Notes under the pieces: model-generated
Seen by the model: the letters and a program-made list of their open reading frames with translations, nothing else
What the model was told of the DNA's origin: nothing
Databases searched by the model: none
Assembly (NCBI RefSeq): GCF_014696355.1
Contig: NZ_JACJQA010000046.1
Span: 1 to 64,000, forward strand
From: Pseudanabaena sp. FACHB-1998
GTDB lineage: Bacteria; Cyanobacteriota; Cyanobacteriia; Pseudanabaenales; Pseudanabaenaceae
Direction of reading: 5' to 3'
DNA: 64,000 nt
Program-made: the position numbers and the translations under genes
Shown: positions 1 to 7,557 of the stretch, piece by piece
How positions within the stretch are numbered: position 1 is the first letter of the stretch
Layout: each line of letters begins with the position of its first letter

Positions 1-62
1 CCTGCGTTATACTCTGACCAGTTGCGGATCTGATATTGCTCTTTCATTGGCTGTTTTGCCAT
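1..62 (-). CDS. IS-type transposase, N-terminal fragment (runs off left edge)
   Basis: An ATG at 62-60 on the minus strand is preceded by an AAGG ribosome-binding site and opens a frame that stays open to the window edge. The 20 visible residues contain NWSEYN after a short basic start. This resembles the N-terminus of IS5-type DDE transposases, which often begin with an NWxEYN motif. Only the start is visible, so family and integrity cannot be judged. The left terminal inverted repeat of the element should lie between about 63 and 120, but I could not define it. Confidence 0.55.
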   Translation of the reverse strand, partial: MAKQPMKEQYQIRNWSEYNA

Positions 63-153
63 CCTTATTTATATTTAATCTACCCTTCCATCCCTCTTTT
101 ATGCAACAACGCCTAAAAATATCGTCATTTTAGTTAAATATCCATTTTCAGAT

Positions 154-429
154 TTGTCTAATGCGAAGGTTCGTCCTGCTGTTATTATCAATGCACCACA
201 TAGCTCTCAAGACATTCTAATTGTGCCATTAACCAGCAAAACAGGCTCTTTGCTTGATGGAGAGTTTGTCCTTGCTGACTGGGCGGCAGCAGGACTTAAC
301 GTTGTTACAGCAGTTAAACGTGGTATCTATACTGTAAATAGAAGTTTAGTTATTAAGACTATTGGGAAGTTGGCTGATGTTGATATTAGGAGGCTTGAGC
401 AATCTTTGAGAATTTGGCTAGGTTTATAA
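154..429 (+). CDS. MazF/PemK-like toxin, N-terminus apparently lost
   Basis: The frame carries the features of a MazF/PemK-type endoribonuclease toxin: KVRPAVII near the start, a DILIVPLTS strand, and a C-terminal half ending in a helix. Members of this family usually begin with a GDIVLVxFPF strand. That strand is readable here in the same frame (IVILVKYPFSD, from position 121) but has no ATG or GTG before it. The ATG at 101 is out of frame, and the only in-frame initiator is TTG at 154, which would cut off the first strand. Either a rare start is used or the IS element just upstream (1-62) has removed or shifted the real start. No antitoxin gene is visible before it. Possibly a pseudogene. 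Confidence 0.55.
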   Translation: MSNAKVRPAVIINAPHSSQDILIVPLTSKTGSLLDGEFVLADWAAAGLNVVTAVKRGIYTVNRSLVIKTIGKLADVDIRRLEQSLRIWLGL

Positions 430-435
430 TTACAA

Positions 436-530
436 CCCGATCGCCTAAATCTCTACATCAAACAGCGATCGCCCCTTCAACACCCACAAAACCTGATCGC
501 CTAAATCTCAACATCAAATAGCAATTATAT
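436..530. repeat. HIP1-containing tandem repeat array A (~1.5 units)
   Basis: About one and a half units of a ~55-bp direct repeat. Each unit has the plan CGATCGCCTAAATC, CAACATCAAACAG, CGATCGCCCCTCA, CACCCACAAAACC and carries two GATCGC sites. The same unit returns at 1047-1195, 1825-2005 and 2530-2715, always between toxin-antitoxin genes. Confidence 0.8.
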
Positions 531-580
531 TGACGGCTAAGTTAAAATTAGTTAAACCCAAGTAGTAGATCCTTAGTGCT

Positions 581-790
581 ATGCAGATAAAAGAACTCAC
601 TACCGAACAGTTTCGTTTACTAGTTCGTGAAGTTGTAATTGAAGTGCTAGAAGAATATATCGATCTAGATGAAGGTAAGAAGTTAAAAAAATCGGTTGTG
701 GAACGTTTATTACGACAACAACATCAACCAACTGTTATTCCTGCGGCTCAAGCTATGCAATCATTGGGGCTGAATTGGGATGAGTTATAG
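581..790 (+). CDS. antitoxin of RelE/ParE cassette, copy 1
   Basis: A 69-residue acidic, helical protein (a VVIEVLEEYIDLDEGKK segment in the middle) that ends by overlapping the toxin gene: its GATGAGTTATAG end contains the toxin ATG. Position, size and overlap mark it as the cognate antitoxin, expected to bind the toxin and repress the shared promoter. I do not recognise a named antitoxin family. A second copy at 2066-2275 differs by a single residue (K to A near position 37), so the cassette was duplicated recently. Confidence 0.7.
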   Translation: MQIKELTTEQFRLLVREVVIEVLEEYIDLDEGKKLKKSVVERLLRQQHQPTVIPAAQAMQSLGLNWDEL

Positions 791-1040
791 TATTGACTTT
801 ACTTCTGAGGCGATCGCGGATCTTGCGATAATTGATCGCACTAATCAAATACGGATAGCTCGTAAAATCAAGTGGTTAGGCGAGAATTTTGAACAAATTA
901 CACCTCTATCGCTTTCTGGTAATTTATCAAGCTTTTTTAAGCTGCGTGTTGGAGATTATCGAGTTATTTATGCGATCGCCCAATCACAAAAAAGTGTCAT
1001 TATCCATCAGGTCGGGCATCGTAGAGAAATTTATGATTAG
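780..1040 (+). CDS. RelE/ParE family toxin, copy 1
   Basis: An 86-residue protein with the RelE/ParE fold signature: a YSIDFTSEAIADL start, a helical middle, then LSGNLSSFFKLRVGDYRVIY and a C-terminal VGHRREIYD. RelE members cleave mRNA on the ribosome and ParE members poison gyrase; the sequence alone does not decide which. It overlaps the antitoxin gene by 11 bases, which implies translational coupling. The copy at 2265-2525 differs at only a few residues. Confidence 0.85.
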   Translation: MSYSIDFTSEAIADLAIIDRTNQIRIARKIKWLGENFEQITPLSLSGNLSSFFKLRVGDYRVIYAIAQSQKSVIIHQVGHRREIYD

Positions 1041-1046
1041 ATGAAT

Positions 1047-1195
1047 GATCGCCTAAATCTCAACATCAAACAGCGATCGCCCCTCAACCCCACAAACCCG
1101 ATCGCCAATCCCCTCAAATCAAACAGCGATCGCCCCTCACCACCCACAAACCCGATCACCTAAATCTTAAAATTAAACAGCTAGCGCCTAAATAG
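1047..1195. repeat. HIP1-containing tandem repeat array B (~2.5 units)
   Basis: Two and a half units of the ~55-bp repeat described at 436-530. The units differ by small indels in the CTAAATCTCAACATC part, while the GATCGC sites and the CACCCACAAACC tail are kept. The last unit is degenerate (GATCACC, AGCTAGCGCC). Confidence 0.8.
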
Positions 1196-1219
1196 TCAAG
1201 TCTTACTTTAAAGTTGGTT

Positions 1220-1225
1220 TATAAT
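1220..1225 (+). promoter_or_regulatory. possible -10 box for the DUF433/DUF5615 pair
   Basis: A perfect TATAAT lies 42 bases before the ATG of the DUF433 gene, in the only non-repetitive stretch after array B. No convincing -35 hexamer is seen at the right distance, so the assignment is tentative. Confidence 0.35.
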
Positions 1226-1266
1226 CGAGTTGTTAGGTATATTTTTACTTTGCAGAGGTGTAGTAT

Positions 1267-1488
1267 ATGAGGCATTGGGAAAGTCTAGATGCTATAGAAA
1301 GAGAACCTTATAAAGTGAGTGGTGCTTGGGTATTTCGGAAGACGCGAGTTCCAGTTTCGGCTTTGTTTGAGAATTTGCGCGACGGTGCAACAGTAGAAGA
1401 TTTTTTGGAGTGGTTTCCGCCTGTACAAAGATCGCAGGTTGAGGCTGTACTGAACTATGAGCTTGATATGCTAGCTGAGGCGGCTTAG
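1267..1488 (+). CDS. DUF433 antitoxin (VapB-like), pair 1
   Basis: A 73-residue DUF433 protein: a GAWVFRKTRVPVSALFENL segment, then DGATVEDFLEWFP, then a helix ending QVEAVLNYE. DUF433 proteins are short helix-turn-helix proteins found beside PIN-like toxins. The stop is followed after 3 bases by the DUF5615 start, a typical toxin-antitoxin operon order. A second DUF433/DUF5615 pair sits at 62806-63407 on the other strand and is clearly divergent in sequence. Confidence 0.85.
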   Translation: MRHWESLDAIEREPYKVSGAWVFRKTRVPVSALFENLRDGATVEDFLEWFPPVQRSQVEAVLNYELDMLAEAA

Positions 1489-1491
1489 ATT

Positions 1492-1809
1492 ATGAGGATT
1501 CTTTTCGATCAGGGAACTCCTGTACCTTTGCGTCAATATTTGACAGAACATTCTGTGACAACTGCCTATGAAGAAGGTTGGTCTAACCTGTCGAATGGAG
1601 ACTTGCTCAAATCTGCTGAAGATAAGGGATATCAAATATTTGTGACAACGGATCGGAATTTACGCTACCAACAAAATTTGAGCGATCGCCAGATTGCTAT
1701 TGTTGTTTTGCTTTCTACCTCATGGCCAAAGATTCGGACACAGACTGAAAAAGTTTGTGATGTCATCAATGCAATTAAACTTGGCGATTACGTTGAGGTT
1801 CCTATCTAA
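1492..1809 (+). CDS. DUF5615 PIN-like toxin, pair 1
   Basis: A 105-residue protein of the DUF5615 (Mut7-C/PIN-like) family. Acidic residues sit where a PIN nuclease needs them: an early D in MRILFDQG and a TTDRN motif in the middle (VTTDRNLRYQQNL). A role as an RNase partner of the upstream DUF433 antitoxin is inferred from family and from the 3-base gap. The gene is followed directly by repeat array C. Confidence 0.8.
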   Translation: MRILFDQGTPVPLRQYLTEHSVTTAYEEGWSNLSNGDLLKSAEDKGYQIFVTTDRNLRYQQNLSDRQIAIVVLLSTSWPKIRTQTEKVCDVINAIKLGDYVEVPI

Positions 1810-1824
1810 TTTGCATTGTAATAA

Positions 1825-2005
1825 CAGCGATTGTCCCACAACACCCACAAACCCGATCGCCTTTTCCCCCAAATCAAACAGCGATCGCACCCTTCATCAC
1901 CCATAAAACCCGATCGCCTAAATCTCAACATCAAACAGCGATCGCCTCTCTCCACCCATAAAACCCGATCGCCTATTTCCCCACATCAAACAGCGATCGC
2001 CTTGC
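1825..2005. repeat. HIP1-containing tandem repeat array C (~3.5 units)
   Basis: Three and a half units of the ~55-bp repeat described at 436-530. It contains at least three complete GCGATCGC octamers. Unit boundaries are again at CCCATAAAACC or CCCACAAACC. The array ends just before the promoter region of the second RelE/ParE cassette. Confidence 0.8.
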
Positions 2006-2065
2006 TAATTTATATTGACGATTACGTTAGAATTAATGCAAAACAAGTAGTAGAGCCGTAATGTT

Positions 2066-2275
2066 ATGCAAATAAAAGAACTCACTACCGAACAGTTTCG
2101 TTTACTAGTTCGTGAAGTTGTAATTGAAGTGCTAGAAGAATATATCGATCTAGATGAAGGTAAGAAGTTAAAAGCATCGGTTGTGGAACGCTTATTACGA
2201 CAACAACATCAACCAACTGTTATTCCTGCGGCTCAAGCTATGCAATCATTGGGGCTTAATTGGGATGAGTTATAG
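2066..2275 (+). CDS. antitoxin of RelE/ParE cassette, copy 2
   Basis: A 69-residue antitoxin identical to the protein at 581-790 except for one residue (KKLKASVV instead of KKLKKSVV). The DNA similarity extends upstream to about 2010 (a shared TATATTGACG start and an AAGTAGTAGA block), so promoter and both genes were duplicated together. It overlaps its toxin by 11 bases. Confidence 0.7.
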   Translation: MQIKELTTEQFRLLVREVVIEVLEEYIDLDEGKKLKASVVERLLRQQHQPTVIPAAQAMQSLGLNWDEL

Positions 2276-2525
2276 TATTGATTTTACTTCTGAGGCGATC
2301 GCTGATCTTGCGAAAATTGATCGCACTAATCAAATACGGATAGCTCGTAAAATTAAGTGGTTAGGCGAGAATTTTGAACAAATTACGCCTCTATCGCTTT
2401 CTGGTAATTTATCAAGCTTTTTTAAGCTGCGTGTTGGAGATTATCGGGTTATTTATGCGATCGCGCAATCACAAAAAGGTCTCATTATTCATCAAATTGG
2501 ACATCGCAGGGAAATTTACGATTAG
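2265..2525 (+). CDS. RelE/ParE family toxin, copy 2
   Basis: An 86-residue RelE/ParE-type toxin nearly identical to that at 780-1040; differences include AKIDRT for AIIDRT and KGLIIHQIGH for KSVIIHQVGH. The start is the ATG inside the end of the antitoxin gene, as in copy 1. A longer frame reaching back to 2181 exists but only reads the antitoxin gene out of frame. Confidence 0.85.
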   Translation: MSYSIDFTSEAIADLAKIDRTNQIRIARKIKWLGENFEQITPLSLSGNLSSFFKLRVGDYRVIYAIAQSQKGLIIHQIGHRREIYD

Positions 2526-2529
2526 ATAA

Positions 2530-2715
2530 ATGATCGCCTAAATCCCCACATCAAACAACGATCGCCCCTCACCACCCACAAACCTGATCGCCTATTCCCC
2601 AAATCAAACAGAGATCGCCTCTCACCACCCACAAACCCGATCGCCTATTTCTCCACATCAAATAGCGATCGCCCCTCAATACCCATAAAACCCGATCACC
2701 AAAATCCTCAAGTTA
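2530..2715. repeat. HIP1-containing tandem repeat array D (~3.5 units)
   Basis: Three and a half units of the same ~55-bp repeat. The array ends 30 bases before the stop of rnc on the other strand, and marks the right boundary of the toxin-antitoxin patch. Confidence 0.8.
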
Positions 2716-2748
2716 ATCAAAACACCAATTGTTTTTGGAATTGAGTAT

Positions 2749-3432
2749 TTAAAGCAATCCCCGCTTTTTCAGTTTTGCCAGAGCATCAGCAGCAGCTTCT
2801 TTTTCAGCATCTTTCTTGTTGCGACCTTTGCCTTCACCATAGATTTTTCCACTAACGTAGACTTTGGACAAGAATTCGGGAGCATGAGACATTCCGCCAA
2901 CCTGCTCAGTTTCGTACTTTGGAGGAGTTGTTGCTCCATTTGCCTGCACAAATTCTTGAAGTTTATTTTTGGAATCTATACTGGAGCGAATAACCATGAC
3001 ATCTTTTGGGACAGAGTCAAATAGTTGCGCTATTAAAGGACGAAGTACATCGATATTACGCTTATTATCTAAGTAATAAGCGCCAACAACCGCTTCAAAT
3101 GTACTGCTCAGAATATTAGGATTGGTATAACCACCTTCTCTTTTTGCGCCTTCTCCCAAACGGATTCTAAAATCTAGTCCAACTTCAGTCGCAAATCGAG
3201 CAAGTTGCTTTTCATCCACAAGTGCAGAACGTCTGCGAGTCATTTCATCTTCTGCCATTTCAGGACTTTTCTCATATAGATATTCTCCACTAATAAAATT
3301 AAGAATGGCATCTCCAAGAAATTCTAGTCTTTCATTATGTTCAGATTCATCTAAGTTTTCATTTACAAAAGAGCGATGAGTAAGCGCACGACGAAGTAAT
3401 TTTTCGTCATTGAAAATCAAAAGTTTATGCAT
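2749..3432 (-). CDS. rnc: ribonuclease III
   Basis: RNase III, a 227-residue double-stranded-RNA endonuclease that processes rRNA precursors and structured mRNAs. The signature NERLEFLGD is at residues 33-41, with catalytic acidic residues there and in the STFEAVVGAYY helix. The C-terminal ~70 residues form a double-stranded RNA-binding domain (KNKLQEFVQ to KKDAEKEAAADAL). Length is normal for the family. It is the second gene after the HNH gene on the same strand, with a hairpin between them. The downstream end faces repeat array D. Confidence 0.95.
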   Translation of the reverse strand: MHKLLIFNDEKLLRRALTHRSFVNENLDESEHNERLEFLGDAILNFISGEYLYEKSPEMAEDEMTRRRSALVDEKQLARFATEVGLDFRIRLGEGAKREGGYTNPNILSSTFEAVVGAYYLDNKRNIDVLRPLIAQLFDSVPKDVMVIRSSIDSKNKLQEFVQANGATTPPKYETEQVGGMSHAPEFLSKVYVSGKIYGEGKGRNKKDAEKEAAADALAKLKKRGLL

Positions 3433-3473
3433 TTTTATCGAATTTATTTGTTAGAAATATAGTTGTTTAAATC

Positions 3474-3508
3474 AACTAAAACCTAAATATAAAATTTAGG
3501 TTTTAGTT
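3474..3508. terminator. 15-bp hairpin between the HNH gene and rnc
   Basis: A perfect 15-bp inverted repeat (AACTAAAACCTAAAT and its complement) around an ATAAA loop, 10 bases past the HNH stop. It is AT-rich, so it may be a weak terminator for the HNH gene. Confidence 0.5.
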
Positions 3509-3517
3509 ATACAAAAG

Positions 3518-3826
3518 CTATTTGCCAGAGCTGTTCAAGGATGAACTTCTATGCTTTTGTGGAGCAGGGAAAGAACTATGACCTTGAGGAAAACTAGATG
3601 GCTTCTTAAGTGGTGGTGGTACGGGATTGTTACCGCGAGCTTGATTACATGGTTTACAAGCAATTTTCAAATTGTCGTTGCGGTTAGAGCCGCCTAAACT
3701 TTTAGGCACAAAATAATGCTCAATAGTGCGATCAAGTGGTGATAAAAAACGACCACAGTAGCAACAATAAGAACCATCGCGAAGGGCAATTTGTTCTCTC
3801 TTACGACGCGCTTTTTTGCTGTTCAT
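3518..3826 (-). CDS. HNH endonuclease domain protein
   Basis: A 102-residue protein. A basic N-terminus (KKARRKR) is followed by an HNH zinc-finger fold: C21 and C24, IEH at 35-37, N52, and C57-x-x-C60 followed by N61 and R64. This arrangement is typical of small cyanobacterial HNH nucleases. The C-terminal 35 residues are proline-, serine- and lysine-rich and probably disordered. The cellular target is not evident; a free-standing protein of this size could be a repair nuclease or a remnant of an intron or mobile nuclease. Confidence 0.8.
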   Translation of the reverse strand: MNSKKARRKREQIALRDGSYCCYCGRFLSPLDRTIEHYFVPKSLGGSNRNDNLKIACKPCNQARGNNPVPPPLKKPSSFPQGHSSFPAPQKHRSSSLNSSGK

Positions 3827-3938
3827 AACATGTTGATCCTCTCAACTTATAGGGTTGGATTAGCAACAAAATATCAGTTAAATTAAATACAAACCTATTC
3901 CTACAAAGGGTAGAATTAGAAATTATATTTGCTGGTAA

Positions 3939-4099
3939 ACGTCTTAAGTAATCTACGCGCTCCTCTCGATCTAATGCATATTTTATGCATTGAACTAATA
4001 TCGCTTTAAGAATAGTAAACTACTCATCTCTCAGAAATGCTAGTTCAAGATATAAACTATCCATTAAATCGAGAAAAGTGCGTAGATTACTTAAGACGT
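3939..4099. repeat. 161-bp long inverted repeat (hairpin element)
   Basis: The ends form a perfect 20-bp inverted repeat (ACGTCTTAAGTAATCTACGC at 3939-3958 and its complement at 4080-4099). Pairing continues with mismatches inwards (CTCGATCTAATG against CTCGATTTAATG, TTGAACTA against TTGAACTA), so almost the whole 161 bp can fold into one long stem. It lies in the ~420-bp gap between the HNH gene and the broken antitoxin and contains no frame. It may be a MITE-like relic or an expressed structured RNA. Confidence 0.75.
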
Positions 4100-4244
4100 G
4101 CACCCAAGCTACTGAATATTTCGCTTGCATAATTCAAATAAAACATGATCAAACTTATTTGTCAATAGTTTATAAGAAGAAATTTAATGAGTTGTTATTT
4201 TAATTGTGACAAACAAGTTTACAGATTTTTAATATGTTGGGCGA

Positions 4245-4557
4245 TCACTGCATCAGTTTTTTACCTTCCCAAATAATTACCATATTTTTAAATAATCTTC
4301 CATCGCAATACTGGAAATTAAACTCTAATTTCATGACTTCCAGACTAACCGTTTGACCTAAATCTGCTTGTCGGATACCTTCTCGCAAATCTGACATAAA
4401 CTCGCGATCGCTTAAAATTTCCATTATTTCCATCAAAGAAGCAAACTGCTGCATACTCAGAGCAACAATTACAGGCTTACCATCTTGCGTGATAATCGCT
4501 GGACTTGGAGGCTCTTAGATAGCGTTGGAATTGTTCCTGCGCCTCAGTAACAGTCAA
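4245..4557 (-). pseudogene. broken Phd/YefM (RelB)-type antitoxin
   Basis: The intact part (4245-4454) reads MQQFASLMEIMEILSD and DLREGIRQADLG, the second half of a Phd/YefM-type antitoxin. In-frame upstream sequence SPAIITQDGKPVIVALS extends the homology but meets a TAA. The expected N-terminus LTVTEAQEQFQRYL is found in another frame at about 4512-4557. So a frameshift near 4505-4512 splits the gene, and no ATG is left at the front. The C-terminal 33 residues do not look like the family either. No toxin gene follows. Confidence 0.7.
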
Positions 4558-4662
4558 ATAATTAACCTAGTCTTTTACCTAGAGTTATTAAGATTGCACG
4601 ATATCCAGTCAAGCGATCGCCATAAAATACGGTAGGCTAATGACCAAGACAAGATGTTTATT

Positions 4663-6102
4663 TTACTTATTCAAGCTTCTAGAGATAGCCACAGGAATTG
4701 TCTCTGGGTTAGCAATACTGCGAACTTCTTGAGGTAAAGACTTCACAGAATTACGGGTACGTTGAGCGATCGCATCTAAATCATCCAAAGACTTCAACAG
4801 TTCACCATCGTGCATGATTAGTTCTAGTAAAGATTGCTCATTGGGTTGAGGAATCTCGGAAATATGGGTGAGGCGATCGCCCTTCACAATTCCATTCTCA
4901 AAACTGCGCCAGATTTGCTTGCGACCAGCGATCGATTGCTTACCGCTTGATTTTTTGGAAACAGGAATATTATCAATTTCTACTAGTTTATAGACTCCAT
5001 TTACGGGTGCACCTGTGACCAATTTTGTGCCGATGCCATACCCATCAATGGGCGCTCCTAATGCTTTGAGGCGAATAATCTCAGCTTCGTCAATATCGCC
5101 ACTGGCAAAGATCGCAGCATCAGGTAGAAGGGCTTTTACTTCTTTAGAAACTGTTGCCATATCTCCTGAATCAATGCGAACTCCTTTTACTTGCATCTCG
5201 CCAGATTTGACTTTTTCGGCAAGATTACGAGCAGCAGCGATCGTATCGAAGGTGTCGATTAAGAGCGAACTATTAGGAAAAACTTGATGAAAAGCGCTAA
5301 AAGCTTGGGCTTCACTTCCTTCGGTGGCATTCAATGCCATGACCAACGCATGAGCCATCGTACCGCTTGGTTGTCTACCTAGTTTCAGTGCTGCTAACAC
5401 ATTGGAAGTAGCATCCATTCCTGCGGCGAGTGCTGCTCTTGCCGCCCAGAGTGAGGCTTGAGGACTGAAGGCTCGTCTAGTGCCAAATTCTAAGAGAGTA
5501 ATGCGATCGCCTGCAACATCACGTATTCTGGCGGCTCTAGTAGCAATCAGAGTTTGATAGTTGATTGTATTTAAGAGATAAGTCTCAACTAGTTGAGCTT
5601 GCCAGAGTGGAGCTTCGATTCTTAGGAAAGGTTCATTGGCAAACATCGCTGTTCCTTCGGCAACTGCCCACAAATCTCCCTCAAAGCGGAAGTTTTCCAA
5701 TAATTCCCAAAAGCGGCGATCGGCATTAGCGAAGATTCCTGTTGCTTGTAAAGCGGCGATTTGCTCAGAGGTGAAATGAAGATTTTGCAAGTATTCCACC
5801 GCTTGAGCGATACCCATCGCAATTAGGTAGCCAAATCCTTCGGGAAGGCGACGCACGAATAATTCAAAACTTGCTCGCTGGCGATCGCAGCCTTCGCGCA
5901 CATAGCAAGCACCCATCGTCAGTTGATAAAGATCGGTGAGCAGTCCATATTCATCCGTCGCAATATTTAGCGTATTGGATTTCAGTCTGACAGCAGGATT
6001 GGCAGTTATAGCGCTCATGACTTTGGTGGGGGTAGAGGCTGGTATATTTCTATTATAGTGGTTTTCACCAAAATTGCAAGCGTATTTCTGGTTTAACAGC
6101 AT
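4663..6102 (-). CDS. pncB: nicotinate phosphoribosyltransferase
   Basis: NAPRT converts nicotinate, PRPP and ATP to nicotinate mononucleotide, the entry step of the NAD salvage route. Visible signatures are LLTDLYQLTMGACY near the start, the EFGTRRAFSPQ substrate-binding motif, and VRIDSGDMA and GIGTKLVTG phosphate-binding segments. It is 479 residues from the ATG at 6102, which has an AGGA box 5 bases upstream. An alternative ATG at 6018 (MSAITANPAV) gives 451 residues, nearer the start of the conserved domain but without a good ribosome-binding site. NAD kinase, which acts later in the same cofactor pathway, lies far away at 58252. Confidence 0.93.
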   Translation of the reverse strand: MLLNQKYACNFGENHYNRNIPASTPTKVMSAITANPAVRLKSNTLNIATDEYGLLTDLYQLTMGACYVREGCDRQRASFELFVRRLPEGFGYLIAMGIAQAVEYLQNLHFTSEQIAALQATGIFANADRRFWELLENFRFEGDLWAVAEGTAMFANEPFLRIEAPLWQAQLVETYLLNTINYQTLIATRAARIRDVAGDRITLLEFGTRRAFSPQASLWAARAALAAGMDATSNVLAALKLGRQPSGTMAHALVMALNATEGSEAQAFSAFHQVFPNSSLLIDTFDTIAAARNLAEKVKSGEMQVKGVRIDSGDMATVSKEVKALLPDAAIFASGDIDEAEIIRLKALGAPIDGYGIGTKLVTGAPVNGVYKLVEIDNIPVSKKSSGKQSIAGRKQIWRSFENGIVKGDRLTHISEIPQPNEQSLLELIMHDGELLKSLDDLDAIAQRTRNSVKSLPQEVRSIANPETIPVAISRSLNK

Positions 6103-6761
6103 CTAAATCCTGCTTGTCAAAATTATTTTTATCCATGAGGTTATTTTTTATGGCAATCCTCAAAAATTTGGCAACACTTTTGTGAATTGCTATATAGGAT
6201 TAATCCAGCAAGGTTTTCTTAAAGCCAAAAATGGCTGCGCCATTTTTGGCTTTGGTATTAAAAATAGTTAATGACAAGAAAAAAATGGGTATTTGAAATC
6301 TACAATAATTATAGTAATTTTAAACTTAAATATTGAGCGTTTTTTTTGCAAGAATATTGAATAAATGCCACCGTTACAAGCTTTGCCTATTCAGGATTTC
6401 TCAATCCTTCAGAAGCTAAAGTAAGAAAACGCTGCACGGTGCAAAGTTCTATTTTTCATTTCTTCAGCTAAGTTATCAATTAGAAGCGATCACGCCATAG
6501 TCCGAAACCCAAGGAGCGAATTGAAATTCTTTCGCTAAGAACTTAATAAAGCAGCTTATTTTAGCGGGATAGAATCGACTGCGACGATGCAATCCATCGC
6601 TTATTCTAAAATGACGTATATCATATTCTATTTTGCCTAATCCGTTATTCACTGGAAAGGAAATCTGCCATAAGATTGAAAAACTGCTATAGGATAATTA
6701 GATACTGACATAGATAACCCTACAGACGGCTGTAATTTGACGTTATTCTTGGATTCTCAAA
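6103..6761. other. intergenic region with one palindrome
   Basis: A ~660-bp gap between divergent genes. It contains one perfect 15-bp hairpin (AAAGCCAAAAATGGC and its complement, loop TGC, 6221-6253). An 18-codon frame starts at about 6365 but has no ribosome-binding site, so I do not call it. I saw no RNA gene. Confidence 0.6.
6221..6253. repeat. palindrome, 15-bp arms
   Basis: Perfect 15-bp arms around a TGC loop. It belongs to the AT-rich ATGGC-NNN-GCCAT class of palindromes seen again at 44556, 47608 and 59428. Confidence 0.8.
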
Positions 6762-7541
6762 ATGGAACTAGACGACTTTTTTGCTTTAATACACCCTGCG
6801 ATCGCCGTAATTGTCGTTTTTCCTTTAATTGGCATTGTGACCCATCGAGCTTGGCAAGTTCGGCAACGCCGCCTACAAGTTATTAGTGGCGAAAAAAGCA
6901 AGGTTCCCCCAATTGTGGGATCTGAGCATGTGGAGATCGGCAACTGGTTGAGTATGGCTGTCGTAAGTGTTGCGCTCTTGGGTATGGCTTATCCGATTAT
7001 TTCCAGATTCCTCAAAAACGATATTTTCTCTAAAGAACCTACACGCGCATTTTTAGTAATAGCTATTTTTATCGCCACTATTTCAACCTTTACATTTTTA
7101 TTTAAAACGAAGGTAAAAATATGGCGTAATATTTTTGCGATCGCCACTTCAATGGGATTGATTGTGTTAGGAGCGCAGCCAGAAGTATTTAGGAGAGATA
7201 ATGAATGGTTCTTTTCTCATTATTACTATGGAATTGCCGCCGCAATAATCATGATCTTTTCAGTGACTATCACTCAAGATATCTATAAAGACAAGCAAAA
7301 TCGCTGGCGGTATATCCATGTCATTCTCAATTGCTTCGCTTTGATTCTATTTATGGGTCAAGGAATGACTGGTGCTAGAGATTTACTATCAATTCCTTAC
7401 AGTTGGCAAAAGGAATTTCTCCGCCAATGTGATTCCAAAACTAAAACCTGTCCAAAATCGACAGCATTTTTAAGAAACGAACCAAGCTATACATTGTCTA
7501 TCCTTAAGGCTCCTGCTCTTCACGTTTCGCGCGATCGCTAG
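6762..7541 (+). CDS. DUF4079 membrane protein
   Basis: A 259-residue integral membrane protein with about six hydrophobic segments. Motifs typical of cyanobacterial DUF4079 proteins are HPAIAVIVVFPLIGI, EHVEIGNWLS, VLGAQPEVFRRDNEWFFSHYYYG and FMGQGMTGARDLL. The HPA and SHYY histidines could be haem or metal ligands, but that is inference. The last ~35 residues are polar and poorly conserved in appearance. The stop is 16 bases before the DMT transporter gene, so the two may be cotranscribed. Confidence 0.8.
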   Translation: MELDDFFALIHPAIAVIVVFPLIGIVTHRAWQVRQRRLQVISGEKSKVPPIVGSEHVEIGNWLSMAVVSVALLGMAYPIISRFLKNDIFSKEPTRAFLVIAIFIATISTFTFLFKTKVKIWRNIFAIATSMGLIVLGAQPEVFRRDNEWFFSHYYYGIAAAIIMIFSVTITQDIYKDKQNRWRYIHVILNCFALILFMGQGMTGARDLLSIPYSWQKEFLRQCDSKTKTCPKSTAFLRNEPSYTLSILKAPALHVSRDR

Positions 7542-7557
7542 ATTCTAATTAAAGTTA

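Noticed and set aside
2181-2525. Longer 114-residue version of the second RelE/ParE toxin
   Set aside because: The extra N-terminus reads the antitoxin gene in another frame; the duplicated first copy shows that the start is at 2265.
436-2715. CRISPR array
   Set aside because: The ~55-bp units are similar along their whole length with no variable spacers, are broken up by toxin-antitoxin genes, and no cas gene is present.
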